NCBI GenBank assembly: GCA_029215795.1
Contig: JARDYH010000005.1
Span: 41,236,001 to 41,300,000, forward strand
Reading direction: 5' to 3'
DNA length: 64,000 nt
From: Anniella stebbinsi
Taxonomy: Eukaryota; Chordata; Lepidosauria; Squamata; Anniellidae
In this document: one piece after another, positions 33,836 through 45,040 of the stretch
Layout of the letters: each line of letters begins with the position of its first letter
Position numbering within the stretch: the stretch's first letter is position 1
Program-made: the position numbers and the translations under genes
The notes under the pieces: generated by a model
Databases searched by the model: none
What the model saw: the letters and a program-made list of their open reading frames with translations, nothing else
Told to the model about the DNA's origin: nothing

Positions 33836-34185
33836 AGGGATGTGCATCATATTGGATCCGATATCCGATACCAATTAAAATCCAAAGAAATCAGACATCC
33901 GATGTCCGATTCCGATGCTGTCTGCAGGAGGTCCGATTTCTCCCGGTGCAATTTTTTCGATTCGATTAATATCGGAAGAATCAGAAAATCGGACCTCCAT
34001 TTTACATATTTTCCCCATAGGCTTGCATTGGGGGAAAGAAAGTTTTCCCCCAATGCAAATCTATGGGGAAAACATGGTGGCAGGTGAGTGGGGACCTTCT
34101 TCTCCCTCTCCCCCCCCACTTGTGCTCCTTACCTGCTGCCTCCTCGCTGCTGCCTGCTGCTGCCCGCTGCTTCCGTACTACTGAT
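33836..34185. mobile_element. Family B terminus with CGATATCCGAT words
   Basis: It starts AGGGATGTGCATCATATTGG and continues with interlocking CCGATATCCGAT/ATCGG words. A CCCATAGGCTTGCATTGGGG segment (shared with 11766-12483 and 27190-28083) and its inverted copy follow. The interior reaches a LINE tail at 34186. Its own right end is not identified; the inverted terminus at 35041-35050 may belong to it or to another copy. Confidence 0.6.
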
Positions 34186-34410
34186 AAACAGGCCTTGTGG
34201 CCTGTTCACAATTTAAGAGAGCCGTGAAGACTGCTCTCTTCCGGCAGGCCTATCTGGTTGAATTTTAAGATGTTTTTAATAATGTATTTTTTCTTATCTG
34301 TTTTAATGGTTTATCTGTTTTATGATTTTATATTTGTATTTATTGTTGTTACCCGCCTCGATCTGGATGGAGAGACAGGTTAGAAATAAAATAAATAAAT
34401 AAATAAAATT
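34186..34410 (+). mobile_element. L2-like LINE 3' end with last codons of ORF2
   Basis: CTCTTCCGGCAGGCCTATCT corresponds to the last residues of the LINE ORF2 at 4486 (LFWQAYPDEF type) and is followed by a stop. The terminal hairpin CCCGCCTCGATCTGG/GGAGAGACAGG and an (AAAT)n tail follow. It is the same family as 4335-7685, truncated to the terminal 225 bp. Confidence 0.8.
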
Positions 34411-34411
34411 T

Positions 34412-35050
34412 ATAAATTGGGGCTTGAACAAGGAAATAGTGCTGAAAGTAATGTGCTTTTTCCCGGAGGAACTGCCCTCTCAGGTTCCCGCTGTTTCTTC
34501 TCCCCACCCACCAGAATCTTCCGCCTTTGGTTACTTGGGTTACCGGCCGGTAATCACTTGTTTTATCTGTTCCCTTTGTCTCTATGTGCCTCGCAAGTTT
34601 CTTCTCCAGCAGCCTTTTAAAAAGTATTTTTGGCTGCCTCTTTCCCCCCCTTTCGCCCGATCGCCGTTTGAAGTTGTCTCCCCTCCCAGAACTGCTCAGG
34701 AGTAAATGGGAATGTGCCTCACAAGGTTCCCCTCCAGCAACCTTTTAAAAAGTATTTTTGGCTGCCTCTCTCCCCCAGCTTTTGCCGGAGAGAGAAGAAG
34801 CGAGAGACCAGAGAGAAGGAGTGAGTGAGAGAGGAGAGATCTGCACACACGCACACCAAAACAGACAGGGGAAGCTGCTTCGTTCCTTCATCCTCCTCCT
34901 CCTCTTCCCATCTCAGTAATACCTTGTCATTTTGGTGATGTACAACATCCACATGCACACACACAGAGCTCATGTCAGGAACCCAGCAAGCAAGAGAGGA
35001 GACGATTTGTCTAAGCAGTTTGCTAATTATCCGCGTATCTGCACATCCTT
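34412..35050. mobile_element. Non-coding DNA with 75-bp direct repeat and a family B-type right end
   Basis: TTTTAAAAAGTATTTTTGGC with its flanks occurs twice (34586-34660 and 34713-34785), a direct repeat of about 75 bp at a spacing of 127 bp. The last bases, CGTATCTGCACATCCTT, read as the inverted family B terminus AAGGATGTGCAG. The left end is unclear. Confidence 0.5.
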
Positions 35051-35059
35051 ACTACCCCC

Positions 35060-35320
35060 CTTGCTTCTTGTGAAACCACCTCCACCTGGCCCCGTGTCTC
35101 CATGAAAAAAATATTCCAGCAGGGGAGATAAAAGACACTTTATTTTCAGTTCACGTTGGGTCACCTATTCCTGGAGCTTTCATCCAGAGAGACGGAGAAC
35201 AAGGAGGAAGTGGCACGGAGGAGACAGGAAATAAAACTAAAAGAAAAACTGGGAGGTGTTCCCAGTGAAGGGGCAGTTCTCTTCATGCATGACATCATGA
35301 CCACAGTCTGCCCACTCTGA
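35060..35320. other. Unique non-coding DNA
   Basis: Nothing recognisable. Confidence 0.4.
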
Positions 35321-35321
35321 T

Positions 35322-35531
35322 CGTTAATGCGACATCTCAGAAATTGTTTATATGGACATAAGGCACTCTAGCTCCCGCGGTAAATAAAAAGTCACTATTT
35401 AATGCAAATTCGAAAATGCGCATAATAGGAGATAAAAAGCGTCTGGACCCCTGATTTGCACTTTGCTCTTGTAGAGGTAAAATTGGTAAAGCACCTTGAA
35501 AGAGCCTTAAATCGCTCATGTAGAGGGAGCC
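35322..35531. mobile_element. Diverged relative of the CpG-rich element (family H copy 2)
   Basis: It contains AATGCGCATAAT, GCTCTTGTAGAGG and, at its right end, AAATCGCTCATGTAGAGGGA, matching the terminus of 24534-24838. CpG content is lower. The left end is uncertain. Confidence 0.45.
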
Positions 35532-35534
35532 TGA

Positions 35535-36261
35535 ATAGCATGGACTGAACCTTTCCAGGTAGCCTGACCCTGAATGACCCTGCAGGGCTAGCAAAGGAGT
35601 ACTAATTCTTGTTGTGCAGGCTGCAGCCTTTGCTGAGACCTCTAGGCCCCAGAATCTGCCAATACCATGTAGGTGCCTCTTCAGAAGCCCAGGAAGTTCA
35701 TCCCATCAGGGGATCCTTTGGATACTGGTAAGCTATATTGTGATTCAGGAGTTCCATGCAAATGTCTCTGAAAAGTATTGGGAATAATTCTGACCATTTT
35801 TAGACCTTGGTCCATGTTAGGTGTTCCATAAGAGGCTCATCCAGGCCCCAGAAGACTGCAATCAAATTCAAGGCCCTCTATTGATCCAATGCCTAAGTCT
35901 CCAGTTTCAGATTTGAAATTAAGGAAAACATATGCAGGAACTCTTTGTGAGTAAAACCAATAGATCCTTCCTTATGCGGAAGCTAGATGCACCAGGCACC
36001 AAAGGCATCAGCCTGTATTCCAAAGAATCTGTAAAAGCTTCCATATCCACAGTTCAAAACATTAGCTTTGTAGAATATGACCACCTGGAAACCATCTTTA
36101 AAAGGAACATATGGTTTCCAGTCTGAGGTGGCAAACCCCAAGAGAATCCTTGTCTCTTTTGTTTGAAAGTGGACTGTTTGTATTGTGGTAAAACTCTGCA
36201 GAACCAATACCTCCCCCCCCCCCATGATCTTTTTTGCAAATGTATTTTAAAACACATGCAC

Positions 36262-36296
<35 letters not shown>

Positions 36297-36525
36297 CACC
36301 CTTGTCGACCCTAATACTTAAAAGTATCCACCAAGGACATTAGAAAGATGTGGAACACCACATCAATACAGTAACATTTCCAGGCTGATTGGATTTTGAA
36401 TTTTCATGTGAGTTGTTAGGCCCCCTCTGTTTCATGGTGCTACTTGGCATTTTCCAGATGGTTACCCTTACCCCTTGCAAAGCAAATACTTTCCCATTGC
36501 TTTATGAAATGGATGACATACAGAG
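35535..36525. other. Unique DNA with an (ACAG)n run
   Basis: No recurring repeat besides a tetranucleotide ACAG run at 36262-36297 (about nine units) and a C-run near 36211-36221. No coding motif. Confidence 0.5.
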
Positions 36526-36529
36526 TAAA

Positions 36530-36721
36530 GCCCTATTCAGGTGTTCTATACCTGAATAGAGCAAACAAATAATAAGAGGGAGCACTACATCTCTGCTCCC
36601 TCTCCATTTGATGCCCTCTACTCATGGAAGGCAAATGAGAGCTTCCTGCATCGATGGAGGCTTTCCACGCTAGCAGGAATGCATGTTTGCTCAGTTCAGG
36701 TACAGAACACCTGAAAGGGCC
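36530..36721. mobile_element. MITE-like element with 30-bp inverted ends (family G)
   Basis: The left end is GCCCTATTCAGGTGTTCTAT followed by ACCTGAATAGAGC. The right end is the near complement, GTTCAGGTACAGAACACCTG followed by AAAGGGC. About 30 of 33 terminal positions pair. The element is 192 bp with no coding sequence. Confidence 0.7.
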
Positions 36722-36805
36722 AGCCCTAACATTAGGCAGATGCCAGGAGGCAGCATTGGTAATCCTCCAGCCATTTCATTCTCTTATGAGGACAAAGCTG
36801 TGTGT

Positions 36806-37336
36806 GGTCCTTTCTTCATCTAAGGGTGTAGAGGGAGGGCCTGCCCTGGGGGCGATCCCAGACTTACTTGCTTCCAGTATCATTGCCCACTTTCTACACA
36901 GGAGTGCGATGTCCCAGAAGCAAAGAGGACATCACACTTCTTGCAGTCTCCAGCTTTTTTTTTTTTACAAGGTGGAGCCAGGAGTGCACTTGCACTCCAT
37001 CGGAAAAGTAAGTAAAAAAAATATATTCCCCCTGAAATTGCTGTCCTTACCCCCCCCCCTTTACCATCCCATGGATGGCAAAAATGCACCCCCCCTCTCC
37101 CCTGATGGGCACAGAGCTGGCTGCACCATGCAGCTCCATGCCTGTTTCTGGTGCCAGGCTTACTCATGAGTAAGCAGGCAGCAGGCAGGACAGTCCCAGG
37201 ATTGCTGGAAGATTCGGGTTTTCCCAGGGGTTTCCCCCCCCCCCCCCGCCCCCAGGAGTCCCTGTGCATCATTTGGATGCACAGGGAGCACCCAGAGACA
37301 ACCCCGGGAAAAAAGGCTAGTGTGGAAACGGCCTGT
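36806..37336. mobile_element. MITE-like element, family E copy 2
   Basis: It shares CACAGGGAGCACCC and the TACTCATGAGTAAGCA hairpin with 22127-22580 in inverse orientation. Several C-runs are present (near 37050 and 37235-37250). Terminal words GTGTGGTCCTTTC and GGAAACGGCC are imperfect inverted repeats. Confidence 0.5.
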
Positions 37337-37344
37337 GTCTCACA

Positions 37345-37725
37345 TCCCCTAAATTAGCCTGTTTCCCTCAGTGTGATGGTGGACTCTATCTTGTTGCCAG
37401 TGGTAAAGTAAGGTTCTCCTGACATATCTTGTGGTGCAGCTTAAGCAAAATGTTTGAAGTGGGGGCCTCCCAGGTCAGTGAGGGGAATGTCAGTGTTTGT
37501 CACTTGGGAAACAAGGCCAGCCCTGCTCACTCACCTTCCCGTAGAAATTAATAGAACGTCATAGAAAGTCAGCATGATTCTAAGCATGCTTGATCACAAG
37601 AAATTCCCATTCAATCCAATGGAACATTACTCATTAGAAACCATGCTTAGGATTGCAGCCTCTTTGGCTCTCTAAAACACACACAGTTGACCATTATACG
37701 GGGAAAGTGAAGTAATTAAGTAGCT
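37345..37725. other. Non-coding DNA with a diverged family J copy
   Basis: The words CATTCAATCCAATGGAAC and CATGCTTAGGATTGCAGCC near 37560-37670 resemble family J. Otherwise unique. Confidence 0.4.
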
Positions 37726-37727
37726 AT

Positions 37728-37816
37728 GGCTGCAATCCTATACACTCTTACCCGGGATTAAGTCCCATTTAACTTAATAGGACTTACTTTTGAGGATACT
37801 TGTTTAGGATTGCACT
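37728..37816. repeat. Family J short repeat (GGATTGCA type)
   Basis: GCTGCAATCCTATACACTCT and GTTTAGGATTGCACTG form the two arms, and TTAAGTCCCATTTAACTTAA forms the core. Related copies are at 44962-45040 and 62136-62215. It is an abundant amniote repeat type without coding capacity. Confidence 0.6.
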
Positions 37817-37819
37817 GTA

Positions 37820-40070
37820 CTGGCCAAAACACACATTTTCACTCTACAGTAGGCACACAATACTCAATCCAGAATGGAACTCTAGTGAGAGGAATAGGGG
37901 GGCTTTTAAGATCCAGATTGGGCTTGCATAACCCGTGATAGAGACCATTATGGAAGTTTTCTCTAGAATCCCCAAAATCTGTGGTGGGGAGTGGGTTTAC
38001 CTGTGTAACAACTTTGTTCCTCACAGCAACCTCTTTACTTTTCCTGTAGAAATCAATAGGCTCCTTCACATGGAGCTTATGTAGTGCGATCAAGATCAGA
38101 TACTCATTGAAGTTTGCAGGTCCTTTTCATGACATCATCCTCTGGTGCCTCTCCTGCTGTTTTTTAGCTTTATTCTGCCATGACTTCACTCACTGAAAAT
38201 GCAGTAACAAATCTACACCACCATCAAAGAGCTGGTGTATTTCTGAGATGGGGCAATATTGCTGCAATGTTGCAGCAACATCTGCAGGCTGTATAAATGG
38301 AACCTGGAAAGACTCTGCAAGAAGAAAGCCTGGTAATAGTGAGGGATTTTTACTTTAATGTAGAGAAGTGTTGGATCCAGCATTGACTTTCTGCCTGCAG
38401 ATCTCCACCTCTTCTTCTTCTTCCTCCTCCTCCTCCTCCCTGCAGCCCCCTCCACACCCTCCAAATCTCATCCAGAGGGTCTCCCAACTAGCTGGAGCAG
38501 ATTTGGAGGGTGTTTATGTGTGTGTGCATGTAGAGGGATCCAGAGGCAGAGGAGAATCCCAATGCTGAATCTAACCTAATGGCTCCTGCTGGTTTACATG
38601 AAATATGTAATCAAGAAGGCTGCTGAGATGGAGGTGACAATTCTCTTATCCCTTAATAATGGGGTTGTTCTTACTAGGTCCTGGGGTGGGGGCAGGCTGA
38701 CTCCCATTGATTGCTAGGGTAGGATGTGATTGTGATGAATAATAAAAGTGATAGAGTTACAGTGACTGACATGCTAACTCAGACTCCTCTCTAATTGGTG
38801 GCCAAAATATTAGAAAAACTTGGAAGTAGCCATCTCTTAGTCCATTGAATGGAATGATGCTTTTCGCCACAACCCAAAACAGCCAGCATCAACTCTTCAG
38901 CATCCTTGCAAGAAATCCCTCTGTAGTCGATCCAATGCATTTTCCATGTCAGGTGCTGAAAGTCAACATCAGTTACAAGATTGTTTTACAAGACAATAGC
39001 CTTGCTACAGAGAGACAAGCCAGGGAGAAAGAAGGCAACGCTACAGAAAAGTTGGCAGCACTTTTCTTCTCTTTTTAGTAAATGCAGTGATAACAGCTGC
39101 TTCCAAAGATGGGCAGCTGTATGGAGGGAAGAGGGAATTTCGACACAAGGCAGCTGACTTTTTGAGTTAAGCAACTTTACCAAAGTTCAAAGCAGTTGTG
39201 GAGGGTAAGAGTAATGAAATGAGACAGCTTTATGAAGTCCACAAATGATAATATATTTGCTTTGAAAATTAGGCTTGTTCTTTATTATTATTATTATTAT
39301 TATTTTTAAAAAACAACACTAAACTAAGCAAAACCATTATCCCCTGAGATAGGCTTGCATTCCATGAGTAGTAAACATATTTTGTCTCAGTGAAGTGGAA
39401 TAAATGAGTAATTTCTTGGATTAACTAATAGCTGTAATCCATAATAAAATCTGAAGAAGGTTAACAAGCTCTCTTTTCCAAAGGATTAGGGTAAGGAGTT
39501 GAGTAGACACCACCAAAAAATGCATCTCAGGGCCAAACTAAGCGGGATGAGGAACTCCCCTCCCCCACAACACACCTTACCTCACTATGCTGCTTCTGAA
39601 GGCATTTTTTCCCCCTGTCCAGCACAGCTAACTTTTGGTGTTGGAGCAAGCAAACTGGGAGAAAAGTGCCTGCAGCAATGGTCTTGAGGGAGAGAGGGTG
39701 AGGGACTCTTTCTGAGAAACACATATATCTCTGATTAATGTGAGATATAAACATGCAACCAAAGCAAATGCTCCTTAAAAGCAGCAGAGGTTGTGTGTAT
39801 GTGTGGTTTCATGGTGGTTTAATCTCAGTGATATATAAGACTGGGCTTTTAAACTTGCTGAGAATTTTTGTCCCTACATCTAAAACATGAATGCTCCAAA
39901 TACAGGAAGTGTCTGACTATTAGCAATGGGCCTGACAGGAATAGATGGCCAGAGGTAAATTGAACCATTGAGCAAAAACAGACTTGGGAAATGTGTTTGT
40001 TTCTTTGTTAGTTGTACAATTTACCAAATGCATTTCCAGTCAAATAGCTTTTCAACAACACACACAACAC
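37820..40070. other. Unique non-coding DNA
   Basis: Short simple repeats only: a TTC/TCC-rich tract at 38410-38440 and a TTA run at 39282-39303. No frame with a recognisable domain and no recurring repeat family. Confidence 0.5.
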
Positions 40071-40080
40071 CAAGGCAGGA

Positions 40081-40441
40081 TCTACACGTCGTCCTCGATG
40101 CGCCCTCCCCGCGCCACAAGCCGCTGCATTTTGTCTAGTGTGGCTCAAACCTCCGAGATTCTGCTCGTGCTCTCGCGGCTGCCGCCGCCACCCTTTCATC
40201 CCGGCGGGCCCCAGGGAGGGAGGAGGGAGGTTTGTAAACAAAAGCCAGGGATTGGGAGAGGGATTTCCAATTGCTAGCTTTTGTTTACAAACCTCCCTCC
40301 TCCCTCCCTGGGGCCCGCCGGGATGAAAGGGTGGCGGCGGCAGCCGCGAGAGCACGAGCAGAATCTCGGAGGTTTGAGCCACACTAGACAAAATGCAGCG
40401 GCTTGTGGCGCGGGGAGGGCGCATTGAGGACGACGTGTAGA
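40081..40441. mobile_element. Near-perfect 165-bp-arm inverted repeat (large palindrome)
   Basis: The left arm, 40081-40245, and right arm, 40277-40441, are reverse complements over 165 bp with, as far as I can read, one mismatch (CGATG against CAATG, a CpG transition). The loop is 31 bp. Arms are GC- and CpG-rich. Outer ends TCTACACGTCG and CGACGTGTAGA lie within GGCAGGA and CAGGCC, so the termini fit the family C GGCAGGATCTACAC type. The same peptide appears in open frames on both strands, which is a consequence of the palindrome, not a gene. Because unselected arms diverge, it is either recent or kept identical by gene conversion. Confidence 0.93.
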
Positions 40442-40448
40442 CAGGCCC

Positions 40449-40702
40449 CAAGTCAGGATGTGAAATGATACTGCATTTCAACCTAACATCTTTCAAATGC
40501 CTCCTGTAAACACATCTCTTTAGACAAGCTTTCCCTGGAGTATAACTTTTTCTGGTTTCATATGACATTTTTTTTAAAAAAATAAAGTTTTAAATTGACC
40601 TTTGTATACTATGGTTTTAATTGTGAACTGCCCAGAGAGCCTCGGCTGTTGGGCAGTATAAATATGTAATAAAGAATTAAATAAATAAATAAATAAATAA
40701 TT
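40449..40702 (+). mobile_element. L2-like LINE 3' end with ORF2 C-terminal codons
   Basis: ACACATCTCTTTAGACAAGC encodes the C-terminal THLFRQAFPG type seen in LINE ORF2 (with one in-frame stop just before) and is followed by a stop. The hairpin GAACTGCCCAGAGAGCC/GGCTGTTGGGCAGT and an AATAAATAAATAA tail follow. It is 5'-truncated. Confidence 0.75.
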
Positions 40703-40704
40703 AA

Positions 40705-40985
40705 AGGCAGTTTCCAAAATCTTTTAGGAAAAAAATCATAATCAAATAAAAACATAACAATTTATAAACCATAACGATTTAAAAAGTTAACTTTAAAAGA
40801 TGTGTCTTGATCCCCTTCTTGAATGCACAGAGAGAGGAAGGGGGCTCATCTCTTTTAATAGTGGTATTTATACTGTGAGATTTTAGTTTTACAAGTGTCA
40901 TATGTTTCTGGAGTAATGTCTTCCTTAAGTCTACATAATGACTGATTCCTTGTCTCTGGCTAGTTCTACACCTTGTGTCATTATG
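40705..40985. other. Unique AT-rich DNA
   Basis: Nothing recognisable. Confidence 0.4.
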
Positions 40986-40988
40986 AAT

Positions 40989-41306
40989 AGGCTGACCATA
41001 TGAAAAGGAGGACAGGGCTCATGTAACTTTAACAGTTGCAGAGAAAAGGGAATTTCAGCCAGCATCATTTGTATGCAATTAGTTCCTGGTGAAATTCCTT
41101 CTTCATCACAGCAATTAAAGTTGCAGGCACTATACTAGAGTGACCAAATACAAAAGAGGGCAGGGCCCCTGCAGCTTTAACTGTTGTAACGAAGAGGGAA
41201 TTTCACCAAGTGCAAATTGTATACAAATGACGCCGGCTGAAATTCCCTATTCTCTAAAACTGTTAAAGTTACATGAGCCCTGTCCTCCTTTTCATATGGT
41301 CAGCCT
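40989..41306 (-). mobile_element. Family A foldback element, copy 5
   Basis: 318 bp. Flanks CATTATGAAT and AATTATGAAT match at 9 of 10. Ends are AGGCTGACCATATGAAAAGG and CCTTTTCATATGGTCAGCCT, the second sequence subtype shared with copies 1 and 6. The internal terminus AGAGTGACCAAATACAAAAG starts the right unit. Confidence 0.92.
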
Positions 41307-41347
41307 AATTATGAATGTGGAATAAAAAGCAGGAAATAACACAGTGA

Positions 41348-41432
41348 AAGTGGTATATGGAATGTGGATTGTGCCCCAACAGTTATCAGTGCACTTCAGT
41401 ACCACTGTAAAGCAGTAGTGTAGATCTAGCCT
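41348..41432 (+). mobile_element. Family C MITE, right half
   Basis: It carries GTGCCCCAACAGTTATCAGT and ends GCAGTAGTGTAGATCTAGCC. The left half is absent. Confidence 0.65.
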
Positions 41433-41439
41433 CTGTCTT

Positions 41440-42890
41440 TGCACCAGTAGTTTTGGTCAATGTGTTTACCCAGTTTCACATCTCAGTGCTGACCAACGCT
41501 TTTTTCCTGTTCCATGTCAACATTGTTTTTGTACAGTGGTGAAGAAGTTGATAAAATTAAAATAAAATTGGGGGACATGGGGATGCTGAGTGGTAGATCT
41601 CCTCTCCCAAGGAACTGAATGAGAATAACTATGTTCTTGATAAATTCTCAGATTGCTGATTCAATTTCAGTGAACTGCAGGATCCACTTGTAATACTTTA
41701 AAAATCCTATTAAAACAATTTCATTCATTCAGATGTACAATGGCCTTATTTAATGGGCTCATGGGGTATAATAGTAATTTTACTTAAAAAAAGACAGGAA
41801 TGCTGCCCTAAAGATCATATACAGAATAATTAAGGTAACATAAGTACCTGATTGGCTATAGCAAGCCAAATTTATCAATAGGGAAGCATCCATTTAGATG
41901 AACATGACTATATTATGAAGTACTCTGCTCCAGGAACAAAAATATGGAAACTGTTATTTTGGAACTAATATACAATGGATGTTTTAGCCAACTGCTCATT
42001 GCATGTACTTTATGAGATGTTTAATGGGATTCCCTACACCCATATATTTCTTCTACACAACATCCCTTTAACATCCCTTTAACATGTTCCTTGTTCCTTC
42101 TTCAAATGCTGCTGATTAAATTGTTTACTGGAATTTCCTTTTGTCTACTCAGAAAGAGAGTTCTTCTGTGTGAGCAGTTTGCAAAATATGTAAAATATTT
42201 AAGAAAGCAGGCACTATATAAAATTGGTAGGAGAAACACAAATGATGATATTTCAATAATGACTCATTTGGGACAAGTGAGGTTTAGAAGCTGGGATTTC
42301 AGATGTCATGGGGAACTCTATAATTAGGTATTGGCTTCCTTTGTGACAAGGGATGCTAGCTGCAAGAAGGTACAGCAGAGGCGCTTACACAAAAGCCCAG
42401 AATGCTCTAAGCCCATCCTGGTTATCAGGTGACACAGAGCCAGTCGAGTGCCACTGTCAAATATATGTATCATATGATCTTTGGTGCAGTATTCCTCTCT
42501 GAGCAGTATGAAGCCTTCAGATAAGAGCCAAGAGTCATGAGGGCTTGCCAGCTTGGGGCAATAGCACTGGTCCTTTCTGGAGGATGAATCTCAGAGGCTG
42601 GTGCTAGGAGATTGCTGTTTTGCCTCATGGCAAAACAGTGTGGGGCACAGCAGAGCTCCATCTTGGCCCTAATGCTTTTTAAATCTACTCAAAGCCATCG
42701 AGTGAGGTCATCTGAAGACTTGTCCACAATGTGTTGATGAAGTCTCTATCTCACAATATGTTGATGAAGGTTCCACCCTGAACCAATGTCTGGAGCCAGT
42801 ACGAGAATGAATGAGGGCAAACAAGTTTCCAGATAGGATGGAAATGTGGACAGTGGAGAATTCTGCTGAATTGAGGTTACATTGGTTTAA
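41440..42890. other. Unique non-coding DNA
   Basis: No recurring repeat and no frame with a recognisable motif. Confidence 0.5.
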
Positions 42891-42894
42891 ATCT

Positions 42895-43216
42895 AGGGAT
42901 GTATAAGAATAGTTTTTCATTCTTTTTTATCCTGAATGTGCCCCTGAACATGAGCACATTGTTTTGGCAAAACCCACAAGTTCCTGAGCTTGTGATTGCA
43001 TTCACCAAATGTGTTCATCAGAAAAATGTGCACTTCAAAAATGTGCATTTTGGGAAAAATATATATGTTCATGCTTTAGTCAATGGAGGAAAGGATGCAT
43101 TTGGGTGTGCACTTTTTTAAAAAAAGTGCACCCAAAGGCACACTTTCCCCGTTTGACCTCCAAACAATGCTTGCATGTGAGAATGAGGCTTGGACCTCAC
43201 TGTTTCTTCCATCGCT
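42895..43216. mobile_element. Family B foldback element with TGTGCACTT words
   Basis: It begins AGGGATGTATAAGAA and ends TTTCTTCCATCGCT, imperfect inverted ends. Flanks GTTTAAATCT and ATTTAAATCG match at 8 of 10, a good 10-bp duplication. The interior contains AAAATGTGCA words and a hairpin GTGCACTTTTTTAAAAAAAG around 43110-43130. 322 bp. Confidence 0.7.
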
Positions 43217-43540
43217 ATTTAAATCGAGGTTCTTTTCTACTACATACCTATTAAGTAGCCCCCAGAGGCTTCAGTGGGAAGGGGACATTATAAGTCATCA
43301 TGCTCAGGTAGCCCTCACTGATGTTCACTGGCTCAGTAAATGTGAAACAAGCTGCACATAGGTAGGTGTTCTTGTGAAGAAAGTTATTGAAGAACAAAAT
43401 GATGGGGTGGGAATGGTCTTGCAGGAAACCAGAGAGAGAAGCCAATGGGGCGTTCACACTTCCACTGATTCCTTTCCACCCTGCCAAGTCTGTTCTGCAA
43501 GCAATGGGTCCAACCGATTCCATTGTGGGACCTGTCCCTT

Positions 43541-43640
43541 AGAAACATAGAATCATAGAATAGTAGAGTCGGAAGGGGCCTGTAAGGCCATCGAGTCCAA
43601 CCTCCTGCCCAATGCAAAGGAGATTTAACACTTCCTAGGG
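43541..43640 (-). mobile_element. CR1 3' end fragment, minus strand
   Basis: CATAGAATCATAGAATAGTA is the inverted CR1 tail and is followed by GAAGGGGCC...GGCCATCGAGTCCAACC, the same 3' untranslated sequence as the CR1 at 47840-47889. It is truncated to about 100 bp. Confidence 0.85.
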
Positions 43641-43644
43641 GAAG

Positions 43645-44460
43645 CCCCAAAATGAGTGGGAACGCTCATTTCTGGAAGAAGGTTGGTCAGTGGAGGTCCC
43701 TTATGTGAGCTCCGTCAACCTTCCTCCTTCCAGAAACTAGTTCTTCTGCTTGTTTCAAGTTGCTCGGGAAGTGCTACCTTGCTGTTGCACAAGTGATGGG
43801 GCCCATTTGCACAACGGAATCAGCGGGGGGGGGGGGAGAGAAGCAGCGGGGGCAGAAGCGCCCCATCGAATTCAGTCCCAGAGTCACGTGAACTGCATGT
43901 GGTCAGCCTGGCAAGCGCCAGTGCATCTCATTCTCACTACTCCAAGGGCAACCCAATCTGCTTTTCATCTATTCTCACTGCAGGACAAATGGTTTCAATA
44001 AAATCCTGAGTCACTCGACTTCTGGCTTTTGCATGGCAGGCTAAGAGGCAATCATTTACTTTGCCTGAGTAACAACATTAACAGAAGAGAATTTTTTTTA
44101 CTGTGTGGTAGGCAGGAGAGCTGTAGGGGTGGAGGAGAGAATTTTGAGATGGCATTTGGATGAGGTGGAAGGGTTGGGTTAGGTTGCACTTGATCTTAGG
44201 AAAGTGGTGAAAAGTTAAGAATGAACTAATATTCTTGGCCCTCTGGATGGAAATGGACAGTGACAAATCAATAAGATGCACTGCGTGCCTTAGATTACAT
44301 TCACATTGCCAAAACTGGCCTGTGAAACAACATTCTTAGGAGACAATTTCATGCTTTCTCCATCAAGTAGCCATGAGGCAAAACAAATGTCCCAGTGTGA
44401 TATGGGTGAGTGATTTCTCTGATGTATTCTGGGGTGATTCCACACACATTTTGATTATGC
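43645..44460. other. Unique non-coding DNA
   Basis: A G-run lies at 43826-43837. An imperfect dyad AGAAGGTTG/CAACCTTC lies around 43677-43726. Nothing else is recognisable. Confidence 0.45.
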
Positions 44461-44464
44461 ATCT

Positions 44465-44781
44465 AGGGTGACCATATGAAAAGGAGGACAGGGCTTTTGT
44501 ATCTTTACAGTTGCACAGAAAAGGGAATTTCAGCAGGTGTCATTTGTATGCATTTAGGAACTGGTGAAATTCCCTCTTCATCACAATAGTTAAAGCTGCA
44601 GGAGCTATATTAGAGGGACCAGATGCAAAAGAGGGCAGGGTTCCTGCAGCTTTAACTGTTGTGATAAAGAGGGAATTTCACCAGGTGCTGCATGCATACA
44701 AATGACACCTACTGAAATTCCCTTTTCTGTGTAACTGTTAAAGATACAGGAGCCCTGTCCTCCTTTTGATATTGTCACCCT
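44465..44781 (-). mobile_element. Family A foldback element, copy 6
   Basis: 317 bp. Ends are AGGGTGACCATATGAAAAGG and CCTTTTGATATTGTCACCCT. The internal terminus AGAGGGACCAGATGCAAAAG starts the right unit. No 10-bp duplication is recognisable, unlike most other copies. Confidence 0.88.
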
Positions 44782-44961
44782 ACATGGTTCAGAATCAGAT
44801 CTGTCTTCTTGGCTGATCTGGATCAGTCTTGGCCATCTGAAAATGATCCTGTATTTAATATAGTTCTCTTCTTCTAGAAGACCAACCTACCTGCCCCTGT
44901 TATTTCTAAAATACCTGGCTTGCAGGACTTCAGTAAGGAGACACCTCACAGTACAAACCTA

Positions 44962-45040
44962 TTCATGACACCTCAGAAGCAAGTGCCATTGAGTTCAATG
45001 GGGATTGCTCCCAGGTAAGTGGGTATAGGATTGCATCTGA
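44962..45040. repeat. Family J short repeat
   Basis: TTCAATGGGGATTGCTCCCA and GTAAGTGGGTATAGGATTGC are diagnostic of family J. Confidence 0.65.

Noticed and set aside
33836..35050. One single family B element from 33836 to 35050
   Set aside because: The flanks (CCTTTAAATT and ACTACCCCCC) do not match and a LINE tail lies between, so I could not show that the two termini belong together.
36654..37169. 171-codon ATG frame
   Set aside because: It overlaps two MITE-like elements and C-runs and has no domain.
39984..40568. The same peptide stretch readable on both strands around 40.1-40.4 kb
   Set aside because: It is the direct result of the 165-bp inverted repeat, not two homologous genes.
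44465..44781. 10-bp target duplication for family A copy 6
   Set aside because: TTATGCATCT and ACATGGTTCA do not match; the element is clear but its duplication is lost or was never there.
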